From Ktedonobacter racemifer DSM 44963 (GTDB taxonomy: Bacteria > Chloroflexota > Ktedonobacteria > Ktedonobacterales > Ktedonobacteraceae): 64,000 nt of DNA. Shown here piece by piece: positions 1-8,938 of this stretch (positions are counted from its first letter, which is position 1; each line of letters begins with the position of its first letter). The notes beneath the pieces were generated by a model, which was not told where the DNA came from, ran no database searches, and saw only the letters and a list, made by a program, of their open reading frames with translations. The stretch is taken from assembly GCF_000178855.1 (NCBI RefSeq), contig NZ_ADVG01000001.1, positions 992,001-1,056,000 on the forward strand, written 5' to 3'. The position numbers and the translations under genes were made by a program.

Positions 1-676
1 AACACATTCATCCACGGGCCAATGGTGGCACTCACAGGATCAGCAACTTGACCCTGGCGTGTGAGCGATGCAATCGTACAAAAGGAACCCAGGATATTGC
101 GGTGTTTCTTGCCAAAAAGCCTGATGTGCTCACACGCATTCTGGCTCAGGTGAAGAAGCCACTCAAAGATGCCAGTGCGGTCAATGCCACGCGCTGGGCC
201 TTGCTTGAACGGCTGAAAGCCTTTGGATTGCCTGTGGAATGTGGCAGCGGCGGGTTGACCAAATATAACCGCACCACAAGAGGGTTGCCTAAAACACATT
301 GGGTAGATGCTGCCTGTGTGGGCAAGAGTACCCCTGTTGCGCTTTCCTATAAGGGGGTTGGGCCCTTGTGTGTGACAGCCAAGGGCATGGATCGCGGCAA
401 ATGTGCCGGATGAATCGTTATGGCTTCCCACGTACCGGCCCCAAAAAAGCGAAGTCCATTGAGGGCTTTCAAACAGGAGATATGGTCAAAGCGGTGGTCT
501 CATCTGGCAAAAAAGTGGGAACGTATGTGGGCAAGATCGCCATTCGCACAACGGGTTCATTTAACATCACCACCCAGTATGCAACTATCGAGGGGATTGG
601 CCACCGCTTTTGTCGTACACTACATCGCAAGGATGGCTATCGTTATCGGCAGGGCAACACCTCTTCCCTGCCCTAA
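1..676 (+). pseudogene. iscB: IscB-type RNA-guided nuclease, C-terminal part, frameshifted
   Basis: The reading frame is open from the window edge and covers the end of an HNH nuclease domain followed by the C-terminal target-motif-interacting region. Visible landmarks are a His-containing stretch HIHPRANGG, the HNH-type pair CERC with KGTQDI, then GLTKYNRT and GLPKTHW, which are typical of IscB (IS200/IS605-associated ancestor of Cas9). Around 376-390 the frame changes: the text before reads CVTAKG and the text after reads GHGSRQMCR, as if one G were missing from the GGG run at 383-385. The second frame then continues through NRYGFPRTGPK and SGSFNI-like sequence to the stop at 676. The N-terminal RuvC half and the upstream omega-RNA lie outside the window. 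A single frameshift suggests recent loss, or a sequencing error. Confidence 0.85.
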
Positions 677-885
677 AAAGGAACGTTTCTTTCCTCCCTG
701 GCTCAAGCACAGGGGTCCAGATACGGAGCTTCTATGATTATGCCGGGAAACTCCTATAACTCAGTATTTCTACTGTCGTCTGAGTGTATAAGAAATAGAT
801 CTAATATTTGGGTACACAAAAACACATAAACAGGAGGAGGGCGAACCTTTCCACGCTAACACGTGAAAGCAAGCCACATCACTAT

Positions 886-1590
886 ATGAAAAACTGTCCT
901 CATTGTGGTAAAGCCAACGATCTCAGCGCCTTTTATTGTGAGACCTGTGGGCAAATTATTGAGAAACCTGCCAATAATGATCTCTATACAGTCAATCAGC
1001 GAGAAGAGATGTATGGGGTCACTAGACGATCGCAAGATGCGATATCTACTCCCCCTAATTACCAGGAAACACCTGTCTATACAACTCCAGCTTCCTACAG
1101 TCCTTATGGCTCAGGGGAAGCCTATGCACCTCCTCCCTACGCACAACAATCTGCGGGAATGCAAACGCCTTACTACGCAACCCCGATATATCCTCAAGTT
1201 CCAATCGAACAGGGACGTTCCACTGGTGGAATTATTTTGAGTATTATGCTCTATCTCTTCAATTTATGTTGGGCTAGTCTGGGAGTATTTGGCTTTCTAA
1301 CCGGCTTCACTAGCAATGATATATCTATTGTTGCTCTTTTAGTTTTCTTCCTGGTTGCTATAGTGACGCTTGTCTTTATTATGATCAAGCACAAAAAACC
1401 ACGTTTAAAGTGGTGGGTACGTTTACTGGCCTTTCTAGGTATCACGATCATTGGTTTTATCGTTCTCATTATTGCTGAAGGCTTGAGCACTGTAGTGTCA
1501 GCGACAAACCATGGCCAGGTTGAAGATATCTACCTGGGAGGGACATTAGTGGTCTTTGGCGTACTAGCCATGATTGCTTCTGTCCTGTAG
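886..1590 (+). CDS. Zinc-ribbon four-pass membrane protein
   Basis: A 234-residue protein of unknown role. It starts with a zinc ribbon made of two CxxC pairs (Cys4, Cys7, Cys18, Cys21), continues with a Pro/Tyr/Gln-rich linker of about 90 residues that is probably disordered, and ends in four hydrophobic segments (about residues 115-140, 147-168, 177-197 and 216-234). The ATG at 886 is preferred because the zinc ribbon begins there. A TTG at 808 is in frame upstream, but it precedes the purine-rich AGGAGGAGGG near 830. Proteins with this build (zinc ribbon, Tyr-rich linker, membrane domain) are common and uncharacterised in Chloroflexota and Actinobacteria. It stands alone between two mobile elements. 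Confidence 0.7.
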   Translation: MKNCPHCGKANDLSAFYCETCGQIIEKPANNDLYTVNQREEMYGVTRRSQDAISTPPNYQETPVYTTPASYSPYGSGEAYAPPPYAQQSAGMQTPYYATPIYPQVPIEQGRSTGGIILSIMLYLFNLCWASLGVFGFLTGFTSNDISIVALLVFFLVAIVTLVFIMIKHKKPRLKWWVRLLAFLGITIIGFIVLIIAEGLSTVVSATNHGQVEDIYLGGTLVVFGVLAMIASVL

Positions 1591-1602
1591 GAAGGGACAG
1601 TA

Positions 1603-1712
1603 CGCTACGTACGTACGCGCCGACGCAACTCATGCTGGGTCGACGTTACTCCCACTAAATGCCTGCCCTTCCTTCGCGATCTCGAAGGGCGTAGGCACGT
1701 ACGTACGTAGCG
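1603..1712. repeat. Large inverted repeat with 15-bp perfect arms
   Basis: The arms 1603-1617 (CGCTACGTACGTACG) and 1698-1712 are exact reverse complements. Between them a second, smaller stem is formed by GCCCTTC and GAAGGGC. The whole could fold as a roughly 110-nt branched hairpin, either terminating the zinc-ribbon gene or being a small mobile or protein-binding element. The ACGT-repeating arms are unusual. Confidence 0.7.
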
Positions 1713-1719
1713 CACGGTA

Positions 1720-1745
1720 TCACACAGACCAGGAAGCAATACTTG
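1720..1745 (+). repeat. 26-bp direct repeat, copy 1 (second copy at 21093)
   Basis: The 26 bases here recur exactly at 21093-21118 in the same orientation, in both cases within about 150 bp of the start of an insertion element. No coding meaning is apparent. Confidence 0.7.
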
Positions 1746-1891
1746 AACTAGCTCTTTTCGTGCGTTCTGGGTCCTCCTGCTGGGCTGCCATATCTGCTTG
1801 ATAGCGACCAAGTATCCATTTTGTATAAGCAACCATCACAAAGTATCATCATCTCTTGCATATCTCAAGCAGATAGAGTAAACTTGGATGT

Positions 1892-2500
1892 ATGAAGTTA
1901 TCGAGTTATGCCAAGAAGATTGGGATCAGTTATAACAGCGCCTGGCGTATGTGGAAACGCGGCCAGATTCCCGGCTATCAATTGCCCACCGGCACCGTGA
2001 TCATTGATCCGCCAGAGCTTCGCTCGGTTCCGGTCCACGCCGTCGCTGTGTATGCTCGTGTTTCAAGCAGCGAAAACAAAGACAACCTGGAAAGGCAAGC
2101 CGAGCGGCTGGTGACCTGGTGCAATGCCCAAGGCTGGTCGGTCAGCAAAGTCGTCAAAGAGTGCGGCAGTGGCATCAACGATCAGCGGCCCAAGTTTCTG
2201 GCGCTGCTGGCAGATCTCAAAATCGGGCAGATCGTGGTTGAACACAAAGATCGCGCTTCTCGCTTTGGCGTGGCCTATATTCAGACCTTGTTGGCTATGC
2301 AAGGACGGAAACTGGTCATCGTCAACACCGCTGATACCGCCGAAGATGATCTCATGGGCGATTTTATCAGCATCATTCCCTCGTTTTGCGCTCGTCTTTA
2401 TGGTCGCAGACGAGCCAAACGCAAGACGGAACAAGTGCTAGCGGCTTTGCAGCAGAATGGACCCGCCCGTGAGCAAGAAGCCCCAAAAAGCCTCGCTTGA
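1892..2500 (+). CDS. tnpA: IS607-family serine recombinase
   Basis: A 202-residue transposase. The first 45 residues form a MerR-like helix-turn-helix for DNA binding (YAKKIGIS, then WKRGQIPG). The catalytic domain follows, with YARVSSSEN around residues 54-61 providing the nucleophilic serine and EHKDRASRFG near residue 120, conserved in the IS607 subgroup of serine recombinases. Length and domain order match the family. Its end overlaps the start of tnpB by 44 nt, the usual IS607 arrangement, which suggests translational coupling. These enzymes excise and insert the element through a phosphoserine intermediate with little target specificity. Confidence 0.95.
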   Translation: MKLSSYAKKIGISYNSAWRMWKRGQIPGYQLPTGTVIIDPPELRSVPVHAVAVYARVSSSENKDNLERQAERLVTWCNAQGWSVSKVVKECGSGINDQRPKFLALLADLKIGQIVVEHKDRASRFGVAYIQTLLAMQGRKLVIVNTADTAEDDLMGDFISIIPSFCARLYGRRRAKRKTEQVLAALQQNGPAREQEAPKSLA

Positions 2501-3920
2501 TGAGAAAAAAAAGCGCAAGCGCAAAAAGAAGACGAAGCAGACCATCACTCGAGCGGTGACCCATATCCGTCTCATTGAGGCCAATCCTGGCAAACTTGAG
2601 GCGCTCGATCAGCTTGTGGCGGTTTACTTGCCGCTGTGCCAACAGTACACCACCCTGTTTTGCGAGGCCGAGACAAGCCCGGACAAGTACCAAGAAACCG
2701 TCTTCAAAACCGATCTTTCCGACCGCTTGCATCGAGTGGCAATACAGCAAGCCGCAGGCATTGCCAAAAGCGTTCGCACGAATCGAGCGAACGCCTATCA
2801 GGCGTACCTGGAAGATGTGGCTGATTATGCTCAGGCCAAGGCTCAGGCGGAAGGCCGGATGTCCGCCTTCAAACGCCGCGAACCGACCTGGACCGAATGG
2901 GATCTCCCTGTGCTGCGTGTGCCAGTCATCCAAGCCAATGTCAACGTGGTGGTGCTCGAGAAGTCGGAGGACTCCACGTTCGACTACTGGCTGCGCGTGT
3001 CCACCTTAGATGTCGGGAATCCGCTTCGAGTCCCAGTCAAACTCGCCTCCTATCACAAACGAGCACTCGAAGGCCGCACGCTCAATACATCCACAACACT
3101 TCACAAGCGCAATGGAGTCTGGTGGCTGACGCTCTCCTTTGACGAGGACGTTCCTCTTCAAACCAAGCCTGACGCCCCTACAGTAGGCGTCGATGTGGGC
3201 ATTGCCCATTTCCTCACGACCTCCACCAATAAAGCGTATGGCAGTTTTCATGGCAAGATGGCCCGACAGCACAAGCACGATCGGGAAAAGCGTCGCCGCA
3301 AGGCGAAACTGCGAGCCTGTCTGGAAAAGAAAGGCGTCCCAAAGGGCAAGCTTCCTTCGACAAGTTCTGAAACGTCGCAACGCTTGAGCCGTCACGTCAA
3401 GCAAGAGATCAACCGGGCGGTCAATGCGTTGGTCAAAGATCATCGAGATGCCAGACTCATTTATGAGGACCTCAATGTGGCCTCGATGCGCTTCAAAGCA
3501 AGGGTGATGAACAGTTATCTGTATGCTTCTCACCTGGGGCATATCCCAGAGCAGCTGGCCTGGGCCGCCGCCAAACAGGGCATGGCAGCCCACACGGTCC
3601 GAGCCGCCTATTCCTCTCAGGAATGCCCCCGCTGCCATTATGTCGATCGCGCTAATCGGCCGAACCAGAAAACCTTCAAGTGCCTGGTCTGTGGTTACGC
3701 AGACCAGGCCGACCGCAAAGCCGCACAGACGCTCGCGGGACGCTGGGGGGATCGGAAACTGGCGGCATGTCGCTCGACCTCGGAGGTCAAGGCGCTCCTC
3801 ATGACGCGGCATGAAGCGTGGAAACAGCAGAATCAGCAGAGGATCCAGGATGCCGGGCCTCCCGTCCAGTTGAGCTTCTGGGATCCCCCAGAGATGTTCC
3901 TGGAATCATCTCACGAGTGA
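2457..3920 (+). CDS. tnpB: IS607-associated TnpB RNA-guided nuclease
   Basis: A 487-residue TnpB, the transposon-encoded relative of Cas12. After a lysine-rich start it has the canonical split RuvC site: Asp246 in GVDVGIAHF, Glu337 in IYEDLNV and Asp419 in ADRKAAQ, with a CxxC...CxxC zinc finger (CPRC and CLVC) between the last two. All catalytic residues are present, so the protein is predicted to be an active nuclease guided by an RNA made from the 3' end of the element. Known biology of the family is cleavage of the empty donor site, which helps the element persist. It is translationally coupled to tnpA. Confidence 0.95.
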   Translation: MDPPVSKKPQKASLDEKKKRKRKKKTKQTITRAVTHIRLIEANPGKLEALDQLVAVYLPLCQQYTTLFCEAETSPDKYQETVFKTDLSDRLHRVAIQQAAGIAKSVRTNRANAYQAYLEDVADYAQAKAQAEGRMSAFKRREPTWTEWDLPVLRVPVIQANVNVVVLEKSEDSTFDYWLRVSTLDVGNPLRVPVKLASYHKRALEGRTLNTSTTLHKRNGVWWLTLSFDEDVPLQTKPDAPTVGVDVGIAHFLTTSTNKAYGSFHGKMARQHKHDREKRRRKAKLRACLEKKGVPKGKLPSTSSETSQRLSRHVKQEINRAVNALVKDHRDARLIYEDLNVASMRFKARVMNSYLYASHLGHIPEQLAWAAAKQGMAAHTVRAAYSSQECPRCHYVDRANRPNQKTFKCLVCGYADQADRKAAQTLAGRWGDRKLAACRSTSEVKALLMTRHEAWKQQNQQRIQDAGPPVQLSFWDPPEMFLESSHE

Positions 3921-4226
3921 ACATCTCTCAGTAGAGAGAGGTGCATAGGATGCTCGTAGTGCATCCTCCCGCCTAGTCCGCTGTTTGGTAAACAGGCGTA
4001 GGTTAAAGTGAGAAGGATAATCATTGCAATAGATGGTTATGCTTTGATCAACTATGTCAGCTATCTGAGCAACCGCATCCTCAGCTATTTTTTGCCGTTG
4101 TGCCTTCCCCTCCACACGTATGCGCTCAATTTCCAGGTAAACCTGCCTGGCTTCAGGAAGATCTGAAGGGTCAACGGTTGGTGGGGCAAAGAGCACATAC
4201 TGGCCTGAACCCCTAAGACCGGTCAA
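3906..4226 (-). CDS. Hypothetical protein, C-terminus probably replaced by IS607 insertion
   Basis: A 106-residue reading frame facing the IS607 element. The central part is a plausible amphipathic helix (EARQVYLEIERIRVEG), while the last 25-30 residues are encoded by the IS607 end hairpins, so the original C-terminus was probably displaced by the insertion. No family is recognised. It could be the remains of a chromosomal gene or a chance frame; no clear ribosome binding site precedes it. Confidence 0.3.
   Translation of the reverse strand: MTGLRGSGQYVLFAPPTVDPSDLPEARQVYLEIERIRVEGKAQRQKIAEDAVAQIADIVDQSITIYCNDYPSHFNLRLFTKQRTRREDALRASYAPLSTERCSLVR
3916..3996 (+). ncRNA. Probable omega/reRNA scaffold at the IS607 3' end
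   Basis: Three short hairpins follow the tnpB stop: TCTCTC/GAGAGA with an AGTA loop near 3924-3940, GGATGC/GCATCC near 3950-3966, and CTGTTT/AAACAG at 3981-3995. TnpB guide RNAs are known to derive from this position, with the guide lying just beyond the element end. The assignment is by position and structure only. Confidence 0.45.
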
Positions 4227-4441
4227 GTCAACATCTCGGTGGGTATCACTGTTTTGATAACTTCTCCAATGCCTTGTACTATATCCAAAAATGCTTCATC
4301 ACTCTTGAGTATGAATGAAACAAGAGACAACGCCAAGGTTTGACCAAGGAAGCTCATTGCAGGGATCGAATTTCCAAAGTTGAGCTGTGAGATCTATGCA
4401 ACGGACCTCGCAAAATCAGCTTTTCGTCTGAAAACAGAGAG

Positions 4442-5254
4442 CTAGGACGGCGTATGTTGCACCGGGCTTATTAACGCTACCTGACTCTCATCCTTCTTGA
4501 GGCGAACATGCTCGGACTGCTCAATGATGGCGAGCGACCTCTTAACCATCGTACGTGTTAAGGCCACAGCTAAAGACACGTCACGTTCCTCGTATGCGCT
4601 CACCAGACGTTCCCTATCACGGAGTCTTTGCTCAGCATGAGTCTGCCCAAGCTTCATACTCAAGTGACGCAACTGCAGGGTTCGCAATCCTAAGGAATCC
4701 AGAATACGCTTCACCTGCCTGTTGCCACAGATCTCAGCTTCCCTCGTGCGAAAGGCCACACTGGCCCAGAACGCTCCATCGACATCGTGAGCTGCCGCCA
4801 TCTCACGCAGAGGCGGCAGAAAGGCTCTGAGTGAAGCAATAGCCTCATCTGAGGCGGTGTTCACAATCAACTCTGCGGTAAGCATCAGAAGATTCGCCCG
4901 TACCTGGTAGATTTCACGTACCTCTTCGAGGCTGACCTGGGTAACAAAGGGACGACGGTACGGTGGAATAGTCACTAATCCTTCTTTTTCGAGCAGCAAG
5001 AGGGCCTCTTTGACCGGCGTACGGCTCGTTTGAAATTGCTTGGAGAGATCGACTGTATTGAGATCGTCTCCAGGCTGCAAGCGGCCTTCGATGATCGCAC
5101 ATCCAATCGATTGCGCAATAGAGGTTACACGTGGATTCGTGCGATCTGAGGCCTCCAGTATCCGCGCCATTTCTCGCTGGCTATTGGTCTTGATACTTTG
5201 ATCTTCGTTCGCCATAGGAACGGCTGCCCTCTCTCTTGTCTTGTAGGAAAACAT
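4442..5254 (-). CDS. GntR/FadR-type transcriptional regulator (FCD domain)
   Basis: A 270-residue regulator. A winged helix of the GntR type occupies about residues 42-110, with FQTSRTPVKEALLLLEKEG as the recognition helix region and PPYRRPFVT as the wing. An all-helical FCD ligand-binding domain follows (about 115-245), containing the EIYQVRANL entry helix. The start at 5254 has a GAGAAGG ribosome site; an internal Met14 has none. It is transcribed away from the AtuA-family operon across a 420-bp gap with palindromes, so it most likely controls that operon and itself. FCD regulators usually sense small carboxylates; the ligand is unknown here. Confidence 0.9.
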   Translation of the reverse strand: MFSYKTRERAAVPMANEDQSIKTNSQREMARILEASDRTNPRVTSIAQSIGCAIIEGRLQPGDDLNTVDLSKQFQTSRTPVKEALLLLEKEGLVTIPPYRRPFVTQVSLEEVREIYQVRANLLMLTAELIVNTASDEAIASLRAFLPPLREMAAAHDVDGAFWASVAFRTREAEICGNRQVKRILDSLGLRTLQLRHLSMKLGQTHAEQRLRDRERLVSAYEERDVSLAVALTRTMVKRSLAIIEQSEHVRLKKDESQVALISPVQHTPS

Positions 5255-5677
5255 GCATGCCTTCTCTTATCTCTTCTTCACTCGGCTCTTTTCAAATGGA
5301 AGAAGTGTTGACAATTATAAGGCGTAACTGCTAGGAACGTCAAGCAAATGTCTTCTCCTCCTCTTTTTTTCCCCGTAAAGTGTTGGCAATTTATACAAAT
5401 ATCCTTGACAAAGTGGGTTTTTCATCCTATTATTAGACAAAGTGTTAACACTTTAACAGCGGGCAATGTTCAATACCTCGTGCTGGTGATGGCTCTTTTT
5501 CACCAATAATTGTTGACAATTATGGTGAAATGAGCACTGAAAAGGGGACAAATAGAATACAAACACAACAAGAAGCACTGAAACATGCTCATGCATATCG
5601 TTACGGCAGTCATCCGTGTTGTTGGATTGACGAAGTTCACACAAACAATGAATGCGATATAAAAGGAAAATAGCAGT
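5255..5677. promoter_or_regulatory. Divergent control region between GntR regulator and atuA-like operon
   Basis: AT-rich gap with four related sites containing GTGTTGACAAT or GTGTTAAC-like cores: near 5304-5320, near 5378-5393, a perfect 16-bp palindrome at 5439-5454 (AAAGTGTTAACACTTT), and an 18-bp palindrome at 5506-5523 (ATAATTGT, TG centre, ACAATTAT). The repeated TTGACAAT words also resemble -35 boxes. Several spaced palindromes between a FadR-type regulator and a divergent operon are best read as its operators. Confidence 0.6.
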
Positions 5678-7048
5678 ATGGATGAAATACGATATATCGC
5701 GGGCACATTGGTTGGGGCAGGTGTTGACCGAGCCTCACTTGATGAAGCCCTCAAAGAGACCCCTCATTTTATCGCGTGCGACGCAGGCTCCACAGACCCA
5801 GGCCCGTTCTCGCTCGGTTCTGGGGCACCCGCGTTTGCGCACGCAGCAGTAAAGCGCGACTTGGCAGCCCTTCTGGACGCGGGTCGCCGTGCGGGAATTC
5901 CGGTGTTGATTGGCTCTGCCGGGACTGCGGGGGGGGATGCACAGGTGGATTGGACACTCGATATTGTCAATGAGATTGTGAGGGAAGAGGGGGTGAAATT
6001 GCGCGCGGCGGTGATTTATGCGGAGCAGGACAAAGATGTGCTGGTTAAGCTGTTCCAGCAAGGACGTATCAAGCCGCTTGATGCCGCGCCTCACCTGGAT
6101 GAAGACACGATCAAAAGGAGTTCGCACATTGTGGGGATGATGGGGGTCGAACCCTTACAGCAGGCACTTGCGGAGGGAGTTGATTTGATCCTTACCGGTC
6201 GATGCAGCGACTCGGCGCTGTATGCCGCACTGCCCATTCTCAAGGGATTCCCTGAGGGACTGGCTTGGCACGCTGGCAAGGTGGTGGAATGCGGCACGAT
6301 GGCCTGTGTAACCGCCGGGAAAGGGGTCATGTTCGTGCGTTTGCACCATGACCACTTTCTTGTCAAGCCTTTCGGGCAGGGGTTGCGCTGCACGCCCCAG
6401 AGCGTTGCCGCCCACAGCCTGTATGAAAATGTCGACCCGTTTCATTTCACCGAAGCCTCTGGCACCGTTGACATTAGCGAGGCAACCTACGAAGCGGTTG
6501 ATCCGATCACCGTTCGCGTGACCAATAGCTCCTTTCAATCGGCAGACCCCTACACGATCAAGCTGGAAGGTGCAGAACTGGTGGGCTATCAAACGATCAT
6601 CATCGGAGGGATACGTGACCCCTTCCTGCTTCGGCAACTCGACAACTGGCTGGCGAAGGTGCGTGCCTATATCGAGGAGACGATTGCACGAGTGCTGGGA
6701 GAGCAGGTCACAAAAGAAGATTACCACCTGATGTTCCACGTCTATGGCCGCGATGGTGTGATGGGTTCGCTGGAACCGGAACGCGAAGTGGTTCCCAAAG
6801 AGGTGGGCATTGTCCTGGAGGCCACAGCCGCCACCCAGCAACTCGCGACCATCATTGCTCAACTTAGCCGCCAGCCACTCCTGCACTATCCCATCGCAGA
6901 ATGGCGCGGCGCGACTACGAGCTTTGCATGTCTCCACAATCCTGCGCATACCGAGCGTGGCCCCGTCTACCGCTTCAATTTCCACCATGTGGCCATTCCC
7001 CAGTCTCCGCTGGAGATGTTCCGCACGAAATTCGTGGAGATTGGATAA
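5678..7048 (+). CDS. AtuA family (DUF1446) protein
   Basis: A 456-residue cytoplasmic protein of the AtuA/DUF1446 family, named after a gene needed for acyclic terpene use in Pseudomonas; its chemistry is not established. Recognisable blocks are CDAGSTDPGP near residue 35, PVLIGSAGTAGGD near 75, a stretch LTGRCSDSALYAALP near 170, and the C-terminal GRDGVMGSLEP. The start has an AAAGGA site. The gene is directly followed by a DUF4387 gene, a partner pairing seen widely; the two probably form one enzyme or act on the same substrate, with the downstream MFS protein supplying it. Confidence 0.85.
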   Translation: MDEIRYIAGTLVGAGVDRASLDEALKETPHFIACDAGSTDPGPFSLGSGAPAFAHAAVKRDLAALLDAGRRAGIPVLIGSAGTAGGDAQVDWTLDIVNEIVREEGVKLRAAVIYAEQDKDVLVKLFQQGRIKPLDAAPHLDEDTIKRSSHIVGMMGVEPLQQALAEGVDLILTGRCSDSALYAALPILKGFPEGLAWHAGKVVECGTMACVTAGKGVMFVRLHHDHFLVKPFGQGLRCTPQSVAAHSLYENVDPFHFTEASGTVDISEATYEAVDPITVRVTNSSFQSADPYTIKLEGAELVGYQTIIIGGIRDPFLLRQLDNWLAKVRAYIEETIARVLGEQVTKEDYHLMFHVYGRDGVMGSLEPEREVVPKEVGIVLEATAATQQLATIIAQLSRQPLLHYPIAEWRGATTSFACLHNPAHTERGPVYRFNFHHVAIPQSPLEMFRTKFVEIG

Positions 7049-7083
7049 ACCGCACTGATAGACGTTCCCCAAGGAGCATTGAG

Positions 7084-7431
7084 ATGAAACTGGCAGATCT
7101 CGCCACCCTGATCCGTAGCAAGAACGCTGGACCCTTCTTCCTGACCTTTGACATCCTGTTTGATGACGAGGAACACTACCAACTCGTCAAAGATTCGCAG
7201 TGCCTGAACGTGCAGACGTTTGCCGCGCTCTACGCATGTCCGGCGGAGACGGTGCACTTCTTTGCATGCGATAACGCACTCGCCTTCAAGTTCTCCATTC
7301 CCCGCCCTCTTCCTCAAGGGGATTTGGGGGATGGCGACCTCCACGGAGGACAACAGTTTACCCCGCTGATGAGCATAGATGTCCCGCGGCCAGAACACCA
7401 GACCACCCCTTCCGACACTCATGTAGAGTGA
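7084..7431 (+). CDS. DUF4387 family protein
   Basis: A 115-residue small protein that begins at 7084 behind an AAGGAG site (an ATG-initiated frame extends upstream to 6901 but only overlaps the previous gene). Family marks are IRSKNAGPFFLTFDILFDD near the N-terminus and IPRPLPQG...GGQQ...PLM near the C-terminus. DUF4387 proteins usually follow or are fused to AtuA-family proteins, and the gap of 35 nt fits one transcript. Function is unknown; a small subunit of the AtuA-like protein is a reasonable inference. Confidence 0.85.
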   Translation: MKLADLATLIRSKNAGPFFLTFDILFDDEEHYQLVKDSQCLNVQTFAALYACPAETVHFFACDNALAFKFSIPRPLPQGDLGDGDLHGGQQFTPLMSIDVPRPEHQTTPSDTHVE

Positions 7432-7541
7432 CGCTCCATTCATGAGAAAGTCTTATGTTTCTGCGCGAAACAGAAGCCCTGAAGCGTGTCAGAGCGTCCT
7501 GATACGACACGTTATCTGCAAAAAGAAAGAGAGATAGCACT

Positions 7542-8903
7542 ATGGCAGTGACTAGCGCACAAGCAACGATTGCGGCTCGTATGGAGCGTGTTCCTCTGTT
7601 CTCACTCCATCGCAAGCTTGTCTTTGTCATGGGGATCGGAACGTTCTTCGATCTCTTCGATGTCGCTTTAGGTGGTCTGTTAGGGGCGATCCTGGCAAAT
7701 CTCTACCACTTGAATACCTTTTGGACTGCGGCAATCATCGCCTCCGGTTTTTTTGGGATGTTCGTTGGGGCCATCGCCCTCAGCGTCGTCTCGGACTACT
7801 TTGGTCGGCGCACCCTCTACCTGATTGACTTGCTGATCTACTCGCTCTTCTCATTGGCCACCGCCTTTGCGCCCGACGTGACCTGGGTGATCGTGTTTCG
7901 CTTTCTGGCTGGCATCGGCCTTGGGGCCACACCCGCACTCACCGATGTCTACTTGAGCGAGATGCTTCCCAGCCGAGTGCGCGGGCGTTACACCGCATGG
8001 GCCTATACCTTCGGCTTACTGGGTGTGCCGATCGCTGGTCTGCTTTCAAAAGTACTGGTCTCAACGACCTTCCTCATGGCAGGATGGCGCTGGTTGCTGG
8101 TCGCGGGAGCCTTAGGCGCGCTCTTCGTCTGGTGGATGCGCCGTGGTCTGCCCGAATCGCCGCGCTGGTTCGAGATCCGCCAGAAAACGGCAGATGCCGA
8201 GACTGCGGTCCTCGCGATTGAGCAAGCAGCCATACGCGAACTCCATCTGACTGCATTACCCGAACCTGCCCAGGTTGTGGTGGAGCCTCCGAAACGCGCG
8301 ACGCTCGCGGAGTCCTTCCGTGGCATCTATGCGAAGCGCACGATCATGCTCTTGATCTTTCAGTTCTTTCAGACGGTCGGTTTCTATGGTTTCGGCTCAC
8401 TTGCTCCAATTATCCTGACCGCAAAAGGCTTCAGTGTCGTCAACACACTGGCGTATACCGCGCCGATTGCCCTTGGGTATCCTTTGGGATCATGGCTCTC
8501 AGTTCCCATCGTCGAGCGTATGGAGCGCAAGTGGTTGATTATTGGTACAGCTCTCTTGATGGCCCTCTTCGGTCTCATTTTTGGGTTCGCCACCTCGGTC
8601 CTGGTGATTATTGCCTCTGGTTTCCTGCTGACAGTGGCAAGTCAGGTTTTCTCCAACAGCTACCACATCTACCAGGCAGAGATTTTTCCGACGCGGATGC
8701 GCGGAACGGCGGTAGGAATTGCCTATAGCTTGAGTCGCCTCTCCGGCGGCATTCTCCCTTTTGTAGCGCTTCCCTTGCTACAAACCTCAGGTCCAGTGGC
8801 CGTGTTCACCGCTTGCGCCATCATTCTGGGTATCGTGAGCCTGGATGTGGGTTTGCTCGGTCCCAGGACGACAGGCCGGACACTGGAGGAAGTCGCTCAC
8901 TGA
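7542..8903 (+). CDS. MFS transporter (metabolite:H+ symporter type)
   Basis: A 453-residue inner-membrane carrier with about twelve hydrophobic segments. The signature between helices 2 and 3 is SDYFGRRTLY, and helix 4-5 carries FRFLAGIGLGA with YLSEMLPSRVRGR, typical of the sugar/metabolite-proton symporter branch. The equivalent C-terminal half motif is EIFPTRMRGTAVG. It follows the AtuA and DUF4387 genes on the same strand with a 110-bp gap that could hold its own promoter. By context it probably imports the substrate of those proteins; the substrate cannot be named from sequence. Confidence 0.9.
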   Translation: MAVTSAQATIAARMERVPLFSLHRKLVFVMGIGTFFDLFDVALGGLLGAILANLYHLNTFWTAAIIASGFFGMFVGAIALSVVSDYFGRRTLYLIDLLIYSLFSLATAFAPDVTWVIVFRFLAGIGLGATPALTDVYLSEMLPSRVRGRYTAWAYTFGLLGVPIAGLLSKVLVSTTFLMAGWRWLLVAGALGALFVWWMRRGLPESPRWFEIRQKTADAETAVLAIEQAAIRELHLTALPEPAQVVVEPPKRATLAESFRGIYAKRTIMLLIFQFFQTVGFYGFGSLAPIILTAKGFSVVNTLAYTAPIALGYPLGSWLSVPIVERMERKWLIIGTALLMALFGLIFGFATSVLVIIASGFLLTVASQVFSNSYHIYQAEIFPTRMRGTAVGIAYSLSRLSGGILPFVALPLLQTSGPVAVFTACAIILGIVSLDVGLLGPRTTGRTLEEVAH

Positions 8904-8938
8904 AAGCGTCCTTTTGTAAGTACGAGGAGAAAGAACCG

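Larger units (their letters stand above)
1892..3996 (+). mobile_element. IS607-family element (tnpA-tnpB)
   Basis: Contains a serine-recombinase tnpA and a tnpB that overlap by 44 nt, followed by a cluster of short hairpins. Both genes are intact, so this could be an active element. The exact ends cannot be fixed without an empty site, because IS607 elements lack terminal inverted repeats. The 3' boundary given is the end of the last hairpin. Confidence 0.8.

Noticed and set aside
3006..3812. 268-codon minus-strand frame opposite the IS607 tnpB
   Set aside because: Shadow of the real tnpB, which carries all RuvC and zinc-finger motifs on the plus strand.
6155..7072. 305-codon minus-strand frame opposite the AtuA-family gene
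   Set aside because: Antisense shadow of a gene with clear family blocks and operon context.
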